Under the pieces are notes generated by a model that made no database searches, was not told the DNA's origin, and saw only the letters and a list, made by a program, of their open reading frames with translations. A DNA stretch of 64,000 nucleotides from Leishmania mexicana MHOM/GT/2001/U1103 (lineage: Eukaryota > Euglenozoa > Kinetoplastea > Trypanosomatida > Trypanosomatidae): positions 1 through 64,000 of the forward strand of contig NC_018308.1 in assembly GCF_000234665.1 (NCBI RefSeq), given 5' to 3'. The first letter of the stretch is position 1. The number at the start of each line of letters is the position of its first letter. A program made the position numbers and the translations under genes. This document shows positions 20,956 through 31,478 of the stretch, piece after piece.

Positions 20956-21485
20956 GAAACGTAGCAGGCACCCGATGAGGTGGTGGCGCTGGAGATGACT
21001 CTCCGTATAGTCCTCTTTTTTCCATGTCGATCTCGTGATGCGCTCACCATATGAGTTTGTGTGTCCGTGTGTGAGTGGCACTCTTTGAGGCCCGCGACAT
21101 GCTTCATGGTGCGAAGGGCACACTCGTGCCATGCTTGCGGTTGCGCGGGACGAAAGACCCTGCGCCCTTCCTTTGACTCGCTCCTCAGTCGCTTTGCCGC
21201 TTCTTTCTTGACCAGACGGCGCTGATTGCACGAAGATGGGCTGTGTTCCAGGCGACAGGCAAAACGCACCTGTCACGCAGCGCAACGTCTCTTATGTTTC
21301 CTTCATCGTTGACCTCCTCTCCTCATCGCTCGTTCTATTCGCTTTTGCACCTTTTCCGACTCCCTGCCCCGCCTGCGGGCGACGCTTCTGGCCCTTCGGT
21401 GTTTTTTTGACTGCCGTCGCTGTTATCGATCCCGCCACTCCTCCCCCACGCACACACACGTGCGATAACGTACTCGCTGGCAGCC

Positions 21486-21989
21486 ATGGCGCAGTGGGTT
21501 CCGAAAACTGCGTGGAAGGTGTCAAACCTCAACAAGCGGTATGGCGCGCCGTACGTAGCGAAAGGGTACGCGTCACTAGACCCGAGATGTAGTCTGGATG
21601 CCTACTCGTCGTTACAGCAGACAGTGACTTCAGCGGATGTGAAGAAAGTACTGCTCTCTATCGACTGTACCTCCCCTGGTGCCGTCGTGATTGACGTGCG
21701 CAGCGAACCAGAGAGGCGACTGCGGCCACTTATGTCCCCTGCGATAGTAGCGCTACATCCGCACGACATCTTGTCGGGTGCGGCGTGTCCTATTCTGCCA
21801 TCGAACAAGGAAAGGGCAGAGATGTTTGTAGTGGCCTCGGAGGCCCAGCGTGCGGTGAACGCTTGCACTGCACTGAGACGGTGGGGTTTCTCGCGCGTGA
21901 CCGCGGTCAGCGTCGACGCTGTGTCGGAGGCGATTGCAATGGTGCAGAAGCCGGCGGGCACAGCTACGAGCAGCTCCACAAAAAGCTGA
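21486..21989 (+). CDS. Rhodanese-like domain protein lacking the catalytic cysteine
   Basis: A 167-residue protein. Residues about 58-150 follow the rhodanese fold: AVVIDVRSEPE near the start of the domain, and a C-terminal half ending in CTALRRWGFSRV, which matches the conserved helix and GF-x-V strand after the active-site loop. In active sulfurtransferases the loop reads C-x-x-G-x-R-S; here it is VVASEAQRA, with Ala117-Ser118 in place of the Cys. It therefore cannot form a persulfide at that position and may be a binding or structural module. The start context GCCATGG at 21486 is good. No signal peptide or membrane segment is seen. Confidence 0.7.
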   Translation: MAQWVPKTAWKVSNLNKRYGAPYVAKGYASLDPRCSLDAYSSLQQTVTSADVKKVLLSIDCTSPGAVVIDVRSEPERRLRPLMSPAIVALHPHDILSGAACPILPSNKERAEMFVVASEAQRAVNACTALRRWGFSRVTAVSVDAVSEAIAMVQKPAGTATSSSTKS

Positions 21990-22969
21990 ACAACAGCGTG
22001 TGCGTGTGGACTCGCTCGGGGAAGAAGCTGCTTTGTGCTGCAGCTGTGGTGGTTGTCGTCGGTCTGTGGCGAACGAGGTGTGTTGGTTGGTGCCTCTCAA
22101 TGAAGCATGGCACCCTGATGTACCCGCAAAAAGGTTTTTGTGAGAGTCACAGTGCGACTAAAGGCGGAAAAAGGAATGAGCGCACGGCAGACGTGCACCG
22201 GAGCTAAGTGGTGTACGGCGGTATCGTCTGGTGTTGAGTATGGCACGAGAAAGCGCAAGTGCGATGATGCGACTACGTTGTTGTTGCTCTCCCCAGAATT
22301 TTCGAGATATGTTGCCGCCTCTCTAGCTCAGCTATGATCGGCCTCATCTCACCTCATTGAGTCTGTCCCCTCTTCTCTGCTCCTGCCTCTCTTTCTCTCA
22401 CCCGCTCTCACGGTTGTCGAGTCTCTCTTTCCGATTGGGCGCGTTGATATCGTCCTGAAGCATCCTATCCATCACCCCCACCCTTCCTGCCTCTCCTCTT
22501 TCCTCCACACAGCAGCACTACACCCGTATAGCTACCTCACTCACTAACCGTTTCTGTTTAGTCTTGTGTAGACGACTAAAGAAAGAAGAAGCGTCTGCGC
22601 AATAGTGAATAGTTAAGCGAACGACAACCACCTGGGCAACGCATCGCGCCGCCAAACTGCGTCATCTCATTTTGGTTTTCCTTTTCCTGGCTTTTTTGGC
22701 TCGTTTCTGTATCTCTACAGCACTTCTAGCTCGCTTCACCACTGTACCTTTGCTGGGCTTTTTTTTGCTCTTCATATTTATTTATCTCACAAGACGCATC
22801 GCAAGCGTGCATCACTTTCTTCTTTTCTGCTCCTCTCTGACCTCTGCGTCTTTGCAAGCGTCTCGACCTCATAACTGCTTGGGTGGCAGTGGATAAGGGC
22901 AGCGCCTGAAGTACTACACGCAGGACTGCACGATCCATCCTTTCATTTCGCGTTTTGTTTCTGTGCGTG
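21990..22969. other. Intergenic region without a supported gene
   Basis: About 1 kb, C/T-rich in its second half. Short overlapping frames around 22000-22340 lack any recognisable domain and look like noise. Nothing else is identified. Confidence 0.6.
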
Positions 22970-23007
22970 GATTTCCATTATCTTTCCTCATCATCTTCAT
23001 CTCACAG
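22970..23007 (+). promoter_or_regulatory. Polypyrimidine tract and candidate trans-splice acceptor
   Basis: TTTCC...CTTCATCTCACAG, with AG at 23006-23007, is a textbook acceptor 66 bases before the ATG at 23073. A CA repeat at about 23042-23058 lies in the inferred 5' UTR. Confidence 0.6.
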
Positions 23008-23072
23008 AAGAGAAAACCTACCGCCACCTATAAATACATACCCACACACACACACACACGGACACAGACACT

Positions 23073-24668
23073 ATGCGCTCTTCAGAACTGATTATGGAGC
23101 AGGGGCCCTCGCGCCTTGAGGCGCATTCAATGACCAACGAGTCGCCGTCGAACCAAGCGCACGAGCAGTCCTCCCTGGAGCCGCAGCTGGAAAAGGTGAC
23201 GGCACCATCTTGTGAGTCGTCGTCCGAAGATGCGGCCTACCCGAAGGGGAACGAAGAGGAAGAACACGACGAAACGAGGCTTCGTGATCCGTGCAAACTG
23301 ACCGATGTGTCTACCAACCATCATGCCAAGGATCACGATTCGGAGGAAGAAGAAGCTGCGGCGGCTTCTCTGGTGAACAAAGACTCCGGGGAGGACGCAC
23401 AAGACGAGGCTGCAGAAGACGGGTCGCAGGTTAGGGAGGTCTCTGCCGAAGTTAACAAGACGACGCGTCATCACGACCTCCACAAGGCCAAGAAGAAGCA
23501 TTCGAATCACGCGAAGGAGGCTGCTAAGGCGGCAGAGCCGGTGGAAAAGCCGGCAGTGCCGCGGAAGAAGAAACCCACGTACAAGGTTAACATCGGCAAC
23601 GTGGAGCGTCACCCTCCTGTCCCGGAGGGTGTGAACACGCCGCGCAGCGTGGCGCTGTGTAAGGAGCACAGCGTGAACCCTAGCGAGCTGGTCCGGTACG
23701 ACAAGCAGCACTTCAAAGGTCCGGGCGTGTCGGACGAGATGGCCGAGCTGCGCTACCAAAGTTACGAGAAGCGCCGCCGCGCCCGTATGGCGCAGCTGAA
23801 ACCAGCCTACAAGGAAATCGTCAAGGCTGACTTGGAGGCTCCCGTGTCTGTCTCCGCGCCCAAGCGTAAGGCGCAAGCAGCGGAAGAGACTCCTGCGCGA
23901 CCCGCCGCAGCGAGGCAGGCGGCCGCCCCACCGCCGAAGCCGTTGGATGAAGAAGCTGAGATGCAGCGCCAGTTCGAGGCTCAGCACCAGCGTCTGGTCG
24001 AGCAGGAGCGCCGAAAGACGGTGGCGACGGGATACGATAGCGATGGCCATCGCATCAGCCCCCCGCGCGGAGGCTATTGCTACGGCGCGTCAGTGCGCTC
24101 TGTCGGGTCGGCCAAGTCGCCCGGGCGCCACTCGATGAACACATCCGCCGGCACCAGGCCCACCGTCGACCAGCCGTATAGTGCCGCGAAAATCTATAGC
24201 GCGAGCATTGTGGAGAGTCGCCCGCTGACGCAGAGCGAGGTGATCATGATCGATGAGATCAACGAGCGCGAGGCTCGCCGCATTGACACGCAGGAGCGCG
24301 CCTTCGTCATCCAGGAGAACAAGCAGCTCATGCACGTCGAGCGCGAGCTGATGCGTGAACGTCTTGCATGTATGCGCGTGCAGAAGAATGCGGAGGACCG
24401 GGAGAAGATGCAGCTGCAGATGCACAAGCGCAACGAGACGCGCCAGAACGTGGCGGGGGAACGCCGCGAGAGACTGGAGGCAGAGCGCCAGGCGCGACTC
24501 GAGAACAGCATCGCTGAGAAGGCGGCTCGTTCCCATGTAACGAACCCGTACGCCACGCTTATGTTGCGTCAGATGAGCGGCTTCTCCACGCGCCGCACTT
24601 CTAGCAGCCTCCCGTCCCAGGGGGAGGGCGTGAGCGCTTCACAGGCGCAGTCTTCAGAGGCAGAGTAG
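23073..24668 (+). CDS. Highly charged coiled-coil protein, unknown function
   Basis: A 531-residue hydrophilic protein. Residues 1-150 are acidic and Ser-rich (EEEEHDE, EEEEAAAAS) and likely disordered; 150-175 are Lys-rich; about 385-490 form a long Glu/Arg/Gln helix with repeated ER and RER heptad patterns, predicted coiled coil; the tail is Ser-rich. There is no membrane segment or signal peptide. Such architecture is typical of trypanosomatid cytoskeletal or flagellar structural proteins, but nothing here identifies a role. Strong third-position GC bias and a good upstream acceptor make it a confident gene. Confidence 0.8.
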   Translation: MRSSELIMEQGPSRLEAHSMTNESPSNQAHEQSSLEPQLEKVTAPSCESSSEDAAYPKGNEEEEHDETRLRDPCKLTDVSTNHHAKDHDSEEEEAAAASLVNKDSGEDAQDEAAEDGSQVREVSAEVNKTTRHHDLHKAKKKHSNHAKEAAKAAEPVEKPAVPRKKKPTYKVNIGNVERHPPVPEGVNTPRSVALCKEHSVNPSELVRYDKQHFKGPGVSDEMAELRYQSYEKRRRARMAQLKPAYKEIVKADLEAPVSVSAPKRKAQAAEETPARPAAARQAAAPPPKPLDEEAEMQRQFEAQHQRLVEQERRKTVATGYDSDGHRISPPRGGYCYGASVRSVGSAKSPGRHSMNTSAGTRPTVDQPYSAAKIYSASIVESRPLTQSEVIMIDEINEREARRIDTQERAFVIQENKQLMHVERELMRERLACMRVQKNAEDREKMQLQMHKRNETRQNVAGERRERLEAERQARLENSIAEKAARSHVTNPYATLMLRQMSGFSTRRTSSSLPSQGEGVSASQAQSSEAE

Positions 24669-26735
24669 TAGGCGACCGTGAGACTGCCGTAAGTGTTCAT
24701 GTGACCCTGTATATGGTGTGTCGATTCTACAACGGAAACGGGACCATCAAGGCACAGTTTGTTTCTGTTGCTTTACACACTGAAGTCGAGGTGCATAAAA
24801 GCACAGGCTCACGTTGGGCTGCAGAGGTGTGTTGGGTGGCTGTGCTTTAGTGTGTGTGTGTGTGTGTGTGTGCAGCAGAGCGTTCTTCCATGTGCACGCC
24901 GTGAGACCGTATCCCTAAGCCAGCGCTCATGCTGTACCCCGTGCCGATAGACCACAATCGTCACTTTTATGGGCGTTGTCTGTACGGCTCTCGTCATATC
25001 TCAAATATGTCTTTTGTTTGTTTCCTGGTCACCGTTCTCTTCTTTCTCGTGCCGCATGGCCGCCGCCTCCATTGTCTCCATGTGCACTGGAGTCCCGCCG
25101 CCCAAGATCCTCTGCGTCTTCCCTCTCCGCCGCTATGGCCTCCCCTTCCCTCCCTCCCCTGCCCCCACATCTTTGGTATATCAAATATATATTTTATTTT
25201 CACGCTTTTTGTGGTGTGGGGTTCTGCGTGTGTGTGTGTGTGTGTGTACTCTTTCTTGTTTATTCCCGTGTACCTTCAAGTGTTCTGTTCACCCCTAGTG
25301 GTGCAATGGACTGCCAAGCAAGACGACGGAGACGGATAGAGAGAATGGGAAGGGAAGACGGGGGCGCAGATGCCTGGGCACTCCCCGGGAGTGCTGTGTT
25401 TCACGGCACGGAGTCGTTTGCGCGTCTATATTTCTATAACGAACCTCCTTCATAGCACGCCAATCGCACCTTGGTTTGGCTTGAGAGCCCTCTTCTGTTC
25501 TGCCTTGTAGTCTGGTATAGCTTCATAGAATGCGGGGGCATGGCGCGGTCTATGGCTGTCAGTTGCGGTATTGCAGGGATGCGCTTGAAAGCGTGGCTTC
25601 GCGCAGCCTGTGCCGATGGGTAGAAAAAGGAGCGTACGTCCGACGCCACCTCGAGTATAGGTATGTACATATGGGTGCGCCCGTGGCCTTTCGTGCCTTA
25701 TGCATCGCTCAGAGGAAGTAATGACGTATTTCACATCACAGTGACACACACACACGCGCGCATGCATCACAGAGCACCGCCTGCTCTCGGCGCAGCCCTA
25801 CCTCTCTTGGACCAACAGCAGTTTCAACGTGTGTGCGAGTAGAACGCGTTTGTGGAAGGCAATCGTGTAAAAGGAGAGGCTGCTCCCACAGCGAATACAC
25901 CTCTGCTATGGTATGAGGTACGGTAACGTCGCCGTGGCTTGCAGTAGAAACTTGTGTGCGTGCAGCAGGCGCTGCTAGAACCGTGAAGTGGAAGGCTTGG
26001 GCGGTGCGACGGTGTTACCGACGGTGTTTGTCCTCTTTTTTTCCATGTCCTCTGTACTGTTCTTTCCTTGCTTTTTGTAGCGGCTGCCTGCGGCGATACG
26101 CACGCACACCATCAGACATGCTAATGAGCGAAGAGCGCAAGTGCTGTTTACGCAGCGGTGTTCTAAGTTGCAGTGTACAGACACATGAACACGCGCAACA
26201 AGTCGCGAAGTGGAGAGCAAACCAGGTGTTGGTCGTGTACTCTCCCTGACATCTGCGATGAAAGGCGTCGATGCGTGGAGTCTGAGGCGTCTGAAAAGAA
26301 AAAGCATGTGCATCTCGTGCGCTGTGGTCCGTCATGGGCATGCGGCGCCCCCTCCCTCCCTCTTCTTCCTCCTGTGGCTGCGTGAGAAGGGTGTGTGGGG
26401 AGAGGGGTGGGTTGCTCGTGTAACATTTTTTTATGGTGACTGCCTCCTCCTCTTTTTTTCATGTCTCGTTTTTTTTTTGACGTCGGCCGGCATGTCTTTA
26501 CCCGCATACCGACACCCACATTCAGCTGCCCTGTTCATCATCGCTGCCTCGCCACCTCCACCGCTACTTGACCACGTCACAGTAGCCTGATTACAGTCGA
26601 CAAGGTAGAGTTTCCTTCCGCAAGCTCCTGTCCTTTTCATCGCTCAAAGAGGACAATCACAACGTCACCCGCGTGTCTCTACATCACTCCCTGGCACGTG
26701 AGAGGTAATTCTCAGAGATACGGTGTTGGTTCGCC
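24669..26735. other. Intergenic region without a supported gene
   Basis: About 2 kb. It contains a GT tract near 24848-24872, another at about 25230-25248, and poly-T tracts at about 26450-26480 that precede an AG at 26581-26582, a candidate acceptor for the topoisomerase gene. No coding frame is convincing. Confidence 0.55.
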
Positions 26736-27524
26736 ATGCAGCCTGCTCAAAGTCCTCCAGTAGCCCCGCCCTCGGTACCGGCCGCGGCGCCCAAGAAGAC
26801 CCCGATTGATATATCTGCGCTAAAGCTCAAGATGTCGCCCAGTGTTCGAGCAACCCTGGCTGCTGCTGGTGTGCTTGCGCAGTGCCCTCGGTCGATTGAG
26901 GCAGCTGACGAGGATGCGCTGCTTAAGCTGAAGCCAATGAAGACAATGGTGCCCCCCGTCAAGAAAGTTGTGGCGCCTGTTGCAACGACGGCTCCGCCGC
27001 CGAAGGTGCGCCGTGTCGAGAGCAGCTCCACCTCATCGTCCGACAGCTCGTCTTCGTCCTCCAATGACGACTCCAGCAGTGACGGCAGCTCCGACTCGGA
27101 CTCTTCGTCCTACTCCTCCGACGATCGCTCCTCCTCGTCGGCTGAGTCGGTGGTATCAGGGGAGGCAACGCTCTTCCACATTGCACAGTCTCAAGGCCTG
27201 GTGAACAGGGAGATCCTGACACAGGAAGAGGAGGAAGTCCCCACGCTGGTGCCTCCGCGTCCTCCGGTGGTGCGATCCTTCCCCAATGACATTGGCAAGG
27301 CTCTGGTGCGTTACCGGGAACGACTCAACCGCGAGGAGAACATCATTCGCATTAAGGATGACAACAAGGCTGTGTCGCTCGGCACCAGTAAAATCAACTA
27401 CATCGACCCCCGCATCATCTGCTCGTGGGCAAAGGCGCAAGACGTGCCGATCAACAAGATCTTCTCTGCAACCATTCAGAAGAAGTTCCCGTGGGCTATG
27501 AACGCCGAGAACTTCGATTTTTGA
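26736..27524 (+). CDS. TOP1S: DNA topoisomerase IB small subunit
   Basis: A 262-residue protein that carries the catalytic C-terminal domain of topoisomerase IB. Kinetoplastids split this enzyme into a large subunit with the core domain and this separate small subunit; the two assemble to nick, swivel and reseal one DNA strand in nucleus and kinetoplast. The nucleophile is in SKINY at 218-222, Tyr222, followed by a conserved tail to the C-terminus (IDPRIICSWA ... FPWAMNAENFDF). Residues about 95-138 form a Ser/Asp-rich low-complexity linker typical of the kinetoplastid protein, and the first 95 residues are Pro/Ala/Lys-rich. Length and Tyr position match what I know of the Leishmania protein. 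The large subunit is not in this window. Confidence 0.96.
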   Translation: MQPAQSPPVAPPSVPAAAPKKTPIDISALKLKMSPSVRATLAAAGVLAQCPRSIEAADEDALLKLKPMKTMVPPVKKVVAPVATTAPPPKVRRVESSSTSSSDSSSSSSNDDSSSDGSSDSDSSSYSSDDRSSSSAESVVSGEATLFHIAQSQGLVNREILTQEEEEVPTLVPPRPPVVRSFPNDIGKALVRYRERLNREENIIRIKDDNKAVSLGTSKINYIDPRIICSWAKAQDVPINKIFSATIQKKFPWAMNAENFDF

Positions 27525-28474
27525 GCGAGGTCGGCGCGACCAGATCTCCGTAGAACGATGATCTCGACGGCAGCGTTCCGCGTGTAACTTTAATTTACAT
27601 GCAGCCGCCCTCCCCCCACCACCACCGCTCTCGTTTCTACGCTGCGGCTTCTCATTCCCCTCCCCCCCCCCCACACACGCACACACTCACACACATGCGC
27701 CTACTGTCTCCGCGTTGTCGTGCGCCCTCCTCCCTCCGCGCTGACTGCAGAAGTGCGGCAAACAAGAGGGCGAGAGCGAGTGCGAAGCTCGGGAAGGGAA
27801 CGGGGGTGTTGTCGCCATTTGTGGAGGTGCTCTATAGTGTGCTGGTGGAACGGCGTCTGAGCAGCCAGCGGTGGTGCGCCGAGCTAAGAAAGACCTCCAG
27901 CCCCTCTTGCTAGAGACGGTGGCGGAGGCTGAAGAGAAAACTGAGACAGCGCACGATGTGCCATGATGTAGGCACGAGTTTGTTTGGAAGGCGCTCAACG
28001 TGTTCCTAGGAGAGCGTCTGCTTTACCGTGTTCCCCTCGCATGACCTCCACTCGAGTCCTCCTCGTTCGCCTTTGCTCTCTCTCTGACAAGGGCGTGGAT
28101 GGCGTCAGCGGCTGCGCCGCAGCCCTGTTAAGATGACGGGGAAGTCGAGCGTAGGCGAAGCTGGAAACGAGCAACATAAAAAAGAGAGCTTAGAATGGAA
28201 AGTGCGCTGCTGCCGTCCTACATGGATTCATTCGACAGCCCACCAGCCGTCCACATCGCCTGTGTCACCTTCGCGTGCCTGCATGCCGATGTGCCCGAGT
28301 ACACGGGCACAGAAAACGACTCTGCGAAACGGTTGACGGGGCCGTGCGTTGCGCGTCCGTTTCTCTGTCGCGCGTGTCGCCTAAGATTCTCTCCTCATTC
28401 CCTCTACTTGACAACCCCACCAACAAAGGCGAACTGAGACGCCATCAGGGCAACACGTGACAGAAATTGAGGCC
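27525..28474. other. Intergenic region without a supported gene
   Basis: About 0.95 kb with C-rich and CA-rich stretches around 27655-27700 and pyrimidine-rich sequence that can serve trans-splicing. No coding frame is supported. Confidence 0.6.
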
Positions 28475-29212
28475 ATGATGGAGCCGGCTAGAAACGCAGA
28501 GTACGGCCAGCAGGAATACTGGGACCGGCGCTACACGGAGGAGGAGCACTATGATTGGTTCCCCTCCGTGTACCCCATGTGTGTCGCGGCGGCCTTTGAG
28601 GCCATTGAGGCTGTCTATAGTGTGCAGCGCGGTGCAGGGACATTCGATGGCACGCTGAAGGTGTTGCATCTTGGTACTGGTAACTCAATCCTCTGCGCCG
28701 ACATCCGCGCCACCTACGAGGCAAAATATCCGACGGAAGACTCAAGGCCCTACCGACTCGTGCAGATAGCCACCGACTACTCTGCTGTGGCCATCGATCG
28801 TATGAAGGCCAAGTACGGTCCAGCCCATCCGCTGGAAAACGTACACTGGGTAGTTGCCGATGTCCGCGATCTCAGTCGCGTGCGTGCGCAGTTTGGTCCT
28901 TTCTTCGACGTGGTGCTGGACAAGGGCACCATGGACGCGCTGCAGGCAGACAAAGCGAACCAGAATATGGAAGACGACATTGAACGGATGCTCTGCGAGG
29001 TGAGTAGGTGCGTCGAGGGCGGTGTTGGCACGCGCGTGTATCGTGTGTTTGTGCAGATCACGTGGGAAGTTCCTTACTTGCGCCTTTACTACACCACGAA
29101 GAATGCCGCGCACACCTTCGCCTGGGGCACCGATGTCACCTACCGCTTTCTGGGTGAGAGTGACATGTACAGGGTGTACACGTACGAGGTGTCACCGCCC
29201 TCTTCCGAGTAG
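28475..29212 (+). CDS. SAM-dependent methyltransferase, METTL13/EEF1AKMT4-like
   Basis: A 245-residue class I methyltransferase. The N-terminal EYWDRRY (14-20) and YDWF (26-29) motifs are characteristic of the METTL13/EEF1AKMT4 group, which methylates lysines of elongation factor 1A. The SAM-binding motif I is VLHLGTGNS at 63-71, followed by a TDYSAVAI strand/acid motif, a VVADVRDL motif and VLDKGTMDAL near 145-155, all in the expected order of the Rossmann fold. It appears cytosolic. The frame is open upstream to a GTG at 28457, but the first ATG is 28475 (MMEPARN). The exact substrate is inference from family resemblance. Confidence 0.85.
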   Translation: MMEPARNAEYGQQEYWDRRYTEEEHYDWFPSVYPMCVAAAFEAIEAVYSVQRGAGTFDGTLKVLHLGTGNSILCADIRATYEAKYPTEDSRPYRLVQIATDYSAVAIDRMKAKYGPAHPLENVHWVVADVRDLSRVRAQFGPFFDVVLDKGTMDALQADKANQNMEDDIERMLCEVSRCVEGGVGTRVYRVFVQITWEVPYLRLYYTTKNAAHTFAWGTDVTYRFLGESDMYRVYTYEVSPPSSE

Positions 29213-29925
29213 ACCCTCCTGGGGGAGGAAGAGAGGAAGCGACGCGCGGCGCAGCGGTGTAACGCTCATCGCCGCCAAAAGATCCCCCCCCCTCCCGCGC
29301 CTTCTTTCACTCTTGTCGGCGGTTGCCAGTGATGCGCACATCTTGCAACCCCCAAGGCGTGTTACTCTGACGGTGCCGATTCGACACACAAGCAGAGGGA
29401 GGGGGGCTGGGAGACACGCAAGCACGCACATCGACAAAGAGCGGAGGAGTGCCGAACTGAGCGAACACCGGAGCCGCTCGCAGTGTTGTCTGCTCGGTGT
29501 ACAAGTCGTTGGTGGTACTCCCATAAAGGCGTGTTTGTCTACGACTACACGACGGTCGAACAGGATGCAGTGGGGGAAAGGCCTTTTGGCCCCTGTCTTT
29601 GGTTTTCTTCCTGTTGAAGAGCGTCCGCGTGCCTTGAGGAGCTCATGCCGCTAAGCAAATGTAGGAGAACTCTGCTCGCTCGGCATTTTCGGAGCGGAGG
29701 GGGTAGGGCCCGCCATAGTCCCTCCCCCCTCCCTCCCTATCCATCTTCCGCACTCCACCCTGCCGCTACAACAGCCATCGCAGTGCCGTTGTCATCGCAG
29801 CCCCAGCCATCTGCGTTTCTGTCTCTGTGTGTGTGTTCAATCTCTTTCCTCCGCCTCCCCTCCTCCAACTTGGACGCCGCCCCGCCCCCTCGCTTCCCTC
29901 CCTCCAAACACCCTTCCCATAAGTC
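29213..29925. other. Intergenic spacer
   Basis: About 0.7 kb with poly-C and C/T-rich runs, especially 29705-29910, which would provide the splice acceptor for the next gene. No coding frame is supported. Confidence 0.6.
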
Positions 29926-30402
29926 ATGCGGCGTTGTTTGACCCCAGCCGGTGCGTGGGTGTCCACGTGGAGGAGGGTGACGACCGTGTCGCGTGCCGCT
30001 GGCTACAACCCTAGTCACCGTCCACCTTTGACGGAGACCGACGCGAACAAGACGACGTCGGGGGCGTCGACCACCGCACCGGTCGCGCCGACCTCTGAAG
30101 ACTACCGCGCCCTGCTGCTGGATCTCTTGCTGTACCGTCGTGAGACGTTGACTCCAGTCGTTGAAGCCCTACGCCTCGAGAGAGACGAGGTGGAAAAAAG
30201 GATGGAGCAGCTCGACACGCACGTGCGCGAGCTCACCTCCATTCGCGATGAGCTTCGGCAACTAGCCGAGACGATGCTGGACGCGGAGCGCACGCGCTTA
30301 CACAACTTTGTCATGGACCCCACCAACCCTCCTGCCGCGGAGAGCACCACGGCGGCACAAGCCGCAGCAGAGAGTGGAGAGGTTGAAGAAATTGTGCTGT
30401 AG
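29926..30402 (+). CDS. Small coiled-coil protein, possible mitochondrial presequence
   Basis: A 158-residue protein of unknown function. Residues 1-30 are basic, hydroxylated and free of acidic residues (MRRCLTPAGAW ... RRVTTVSRAAGYNP), resembling a mitochondrial targeting sequence. Residues about 55-125 form an amphipathic helix with heptad-like spacing (LLLDLLLYRRE, VEKRMEQLDTHV), a likely coiled coil. The tail is Ala/Glu-rich. It could be a subunit of a mitochondrial complex or ribosome, but nothing decides this. The ATG at 29926 follows a long pyrimidine tract. Confidence 0.65.
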   Translation: MRRCLTPAGAWVSTWRRVTTVSRAAGYNPSHRPPLTETDANKTTSGASTTAPVAPTSEDYRALLLDLLLYRRETLTPVVEALRLERDEVEKRMEQLDTHVRELTSIRDELRQLAETMLDAERTRLHNFVMDPTNPPAAESTTAAQAAAESGEVEEIVL

Positions 30403-31478
30403 CTGCAGCAGAACGGCGGAGCGCCGGTCGAAGAAAAAAGCAAAAGTACGAGGCAAACAGCGCGGACACACAAAGCGAGCATGTTTGCGTGCCAGTGGCA
30501 AACAAGGGGCGGTCTGGCAAGGTGTTCGTGCCGCTCCTCCTCCTCCTCAACGGGTCGTCTGCTCGCATTGTTCTGAAGAAACAAACTTTGTGTGTTGGTG
30601 AGAGGAAGAGGGAAAAGGGCAAACACAGCTGCGAGCCGCAGCATGCAGTGAAACGCTGCAAAGCTCACCTCACTCTCTCTCCTCCCGTTCGTGTCAAGCT
30701 CCCAATGAGTACTTTCGCCTCTTCTTCTCCCATCCCACTATCTCCGTCTCACGTCTTAGTCAACCCTGCAACTTCTCAGCGACACTCCCATAGGCCCCCC
30801 CACCACCACCACCACTCATATCCCCTTCGTCATTCACAAAAGGAGCAGTGCGTGCCGTGCGGGGGCAGTGCCGCACACATCCTTTACCATCCCACTCACT
30901 CCCCTGTCGTCATAGCACACCAGCGACAACCTCATCGTTTCACTTTTGAGACAGACGACGCCCCCGCAAGAGACGGTCTCGGCTCGAATACCGCGTGTCT
31001 GTCTCCCTTTACTTTATTGCCGTCCCCCTCCTCCACTGCACAGAGGAAGGATGGGGCCAGAGGTGCCGACTTGGATAATCTGAGCGTACGTAACATTTGG
31101 CATTGTGTTCTGCACGGGTCTCGCTGTACTGTGCTTTTTAATTCACGCCCTTGTCGTCAGGCGGCACCCATCACCACTGAAGGCAGCCAGGCGCTGCAGT
31201 CGGTCCACAGCTCCACGAGTGAGACGGACGCGTCTCTCTGCTACATCGCTGCCTAAGCTCATATTAATCGTTAATATCCTTTTCTCTGCTGTATTTGTGG
31301 AGGGAGCACATCCGGTTTGGCGTGTTGCGGTGGCTGTGGTGCGCACCAACGCGAGCTGAGGCGCTTAAGTAGAGCTGGCATGGAAAGCCGGCACCGGCGC
31401 ACGTGCGCACACAATACTCACATGCGCTGTTACTTACTCTGAAACTGAGACTACCTCTCTCGACTGCTCTCGGCACCG
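30403..31478. other. Intergenic region without a supported gene
   Basis: About 1.1 kb. A frame at 30489-31256 lacks an ATG at its head and encodes low-complexity His/Pro/Ser sequence, so it is not called. C/T-rich tracts at about 30670-30830 and 31008-31040 are visible. Confidence 0.55.

Larger units (their letters stand above)
17508..21485. other. Gene desert of about 4 kb
   Basis: No convincing coding frame on either strand; the long frame at 18225-19283 is made of pyrimidine-rich low complexity plus the SIDER-like element. Contents I can name: a GT tract at about 17580-17601, poly-T runs, the inverted SIDER-like copy at 18932-19324, and two AT tracts at 20829-20844 and 20936-20955. Genes on both sides are on the + strand, so it is not a strand-switch region. 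Confidence 0.6.

Noticed and set aside
30489..31256. A 255-codon frame before the large helical-repeat gene
   Set aside because: It opens at a GTG, has no ATG in a sensible place and encodes His/Pro/Ser low complexity.
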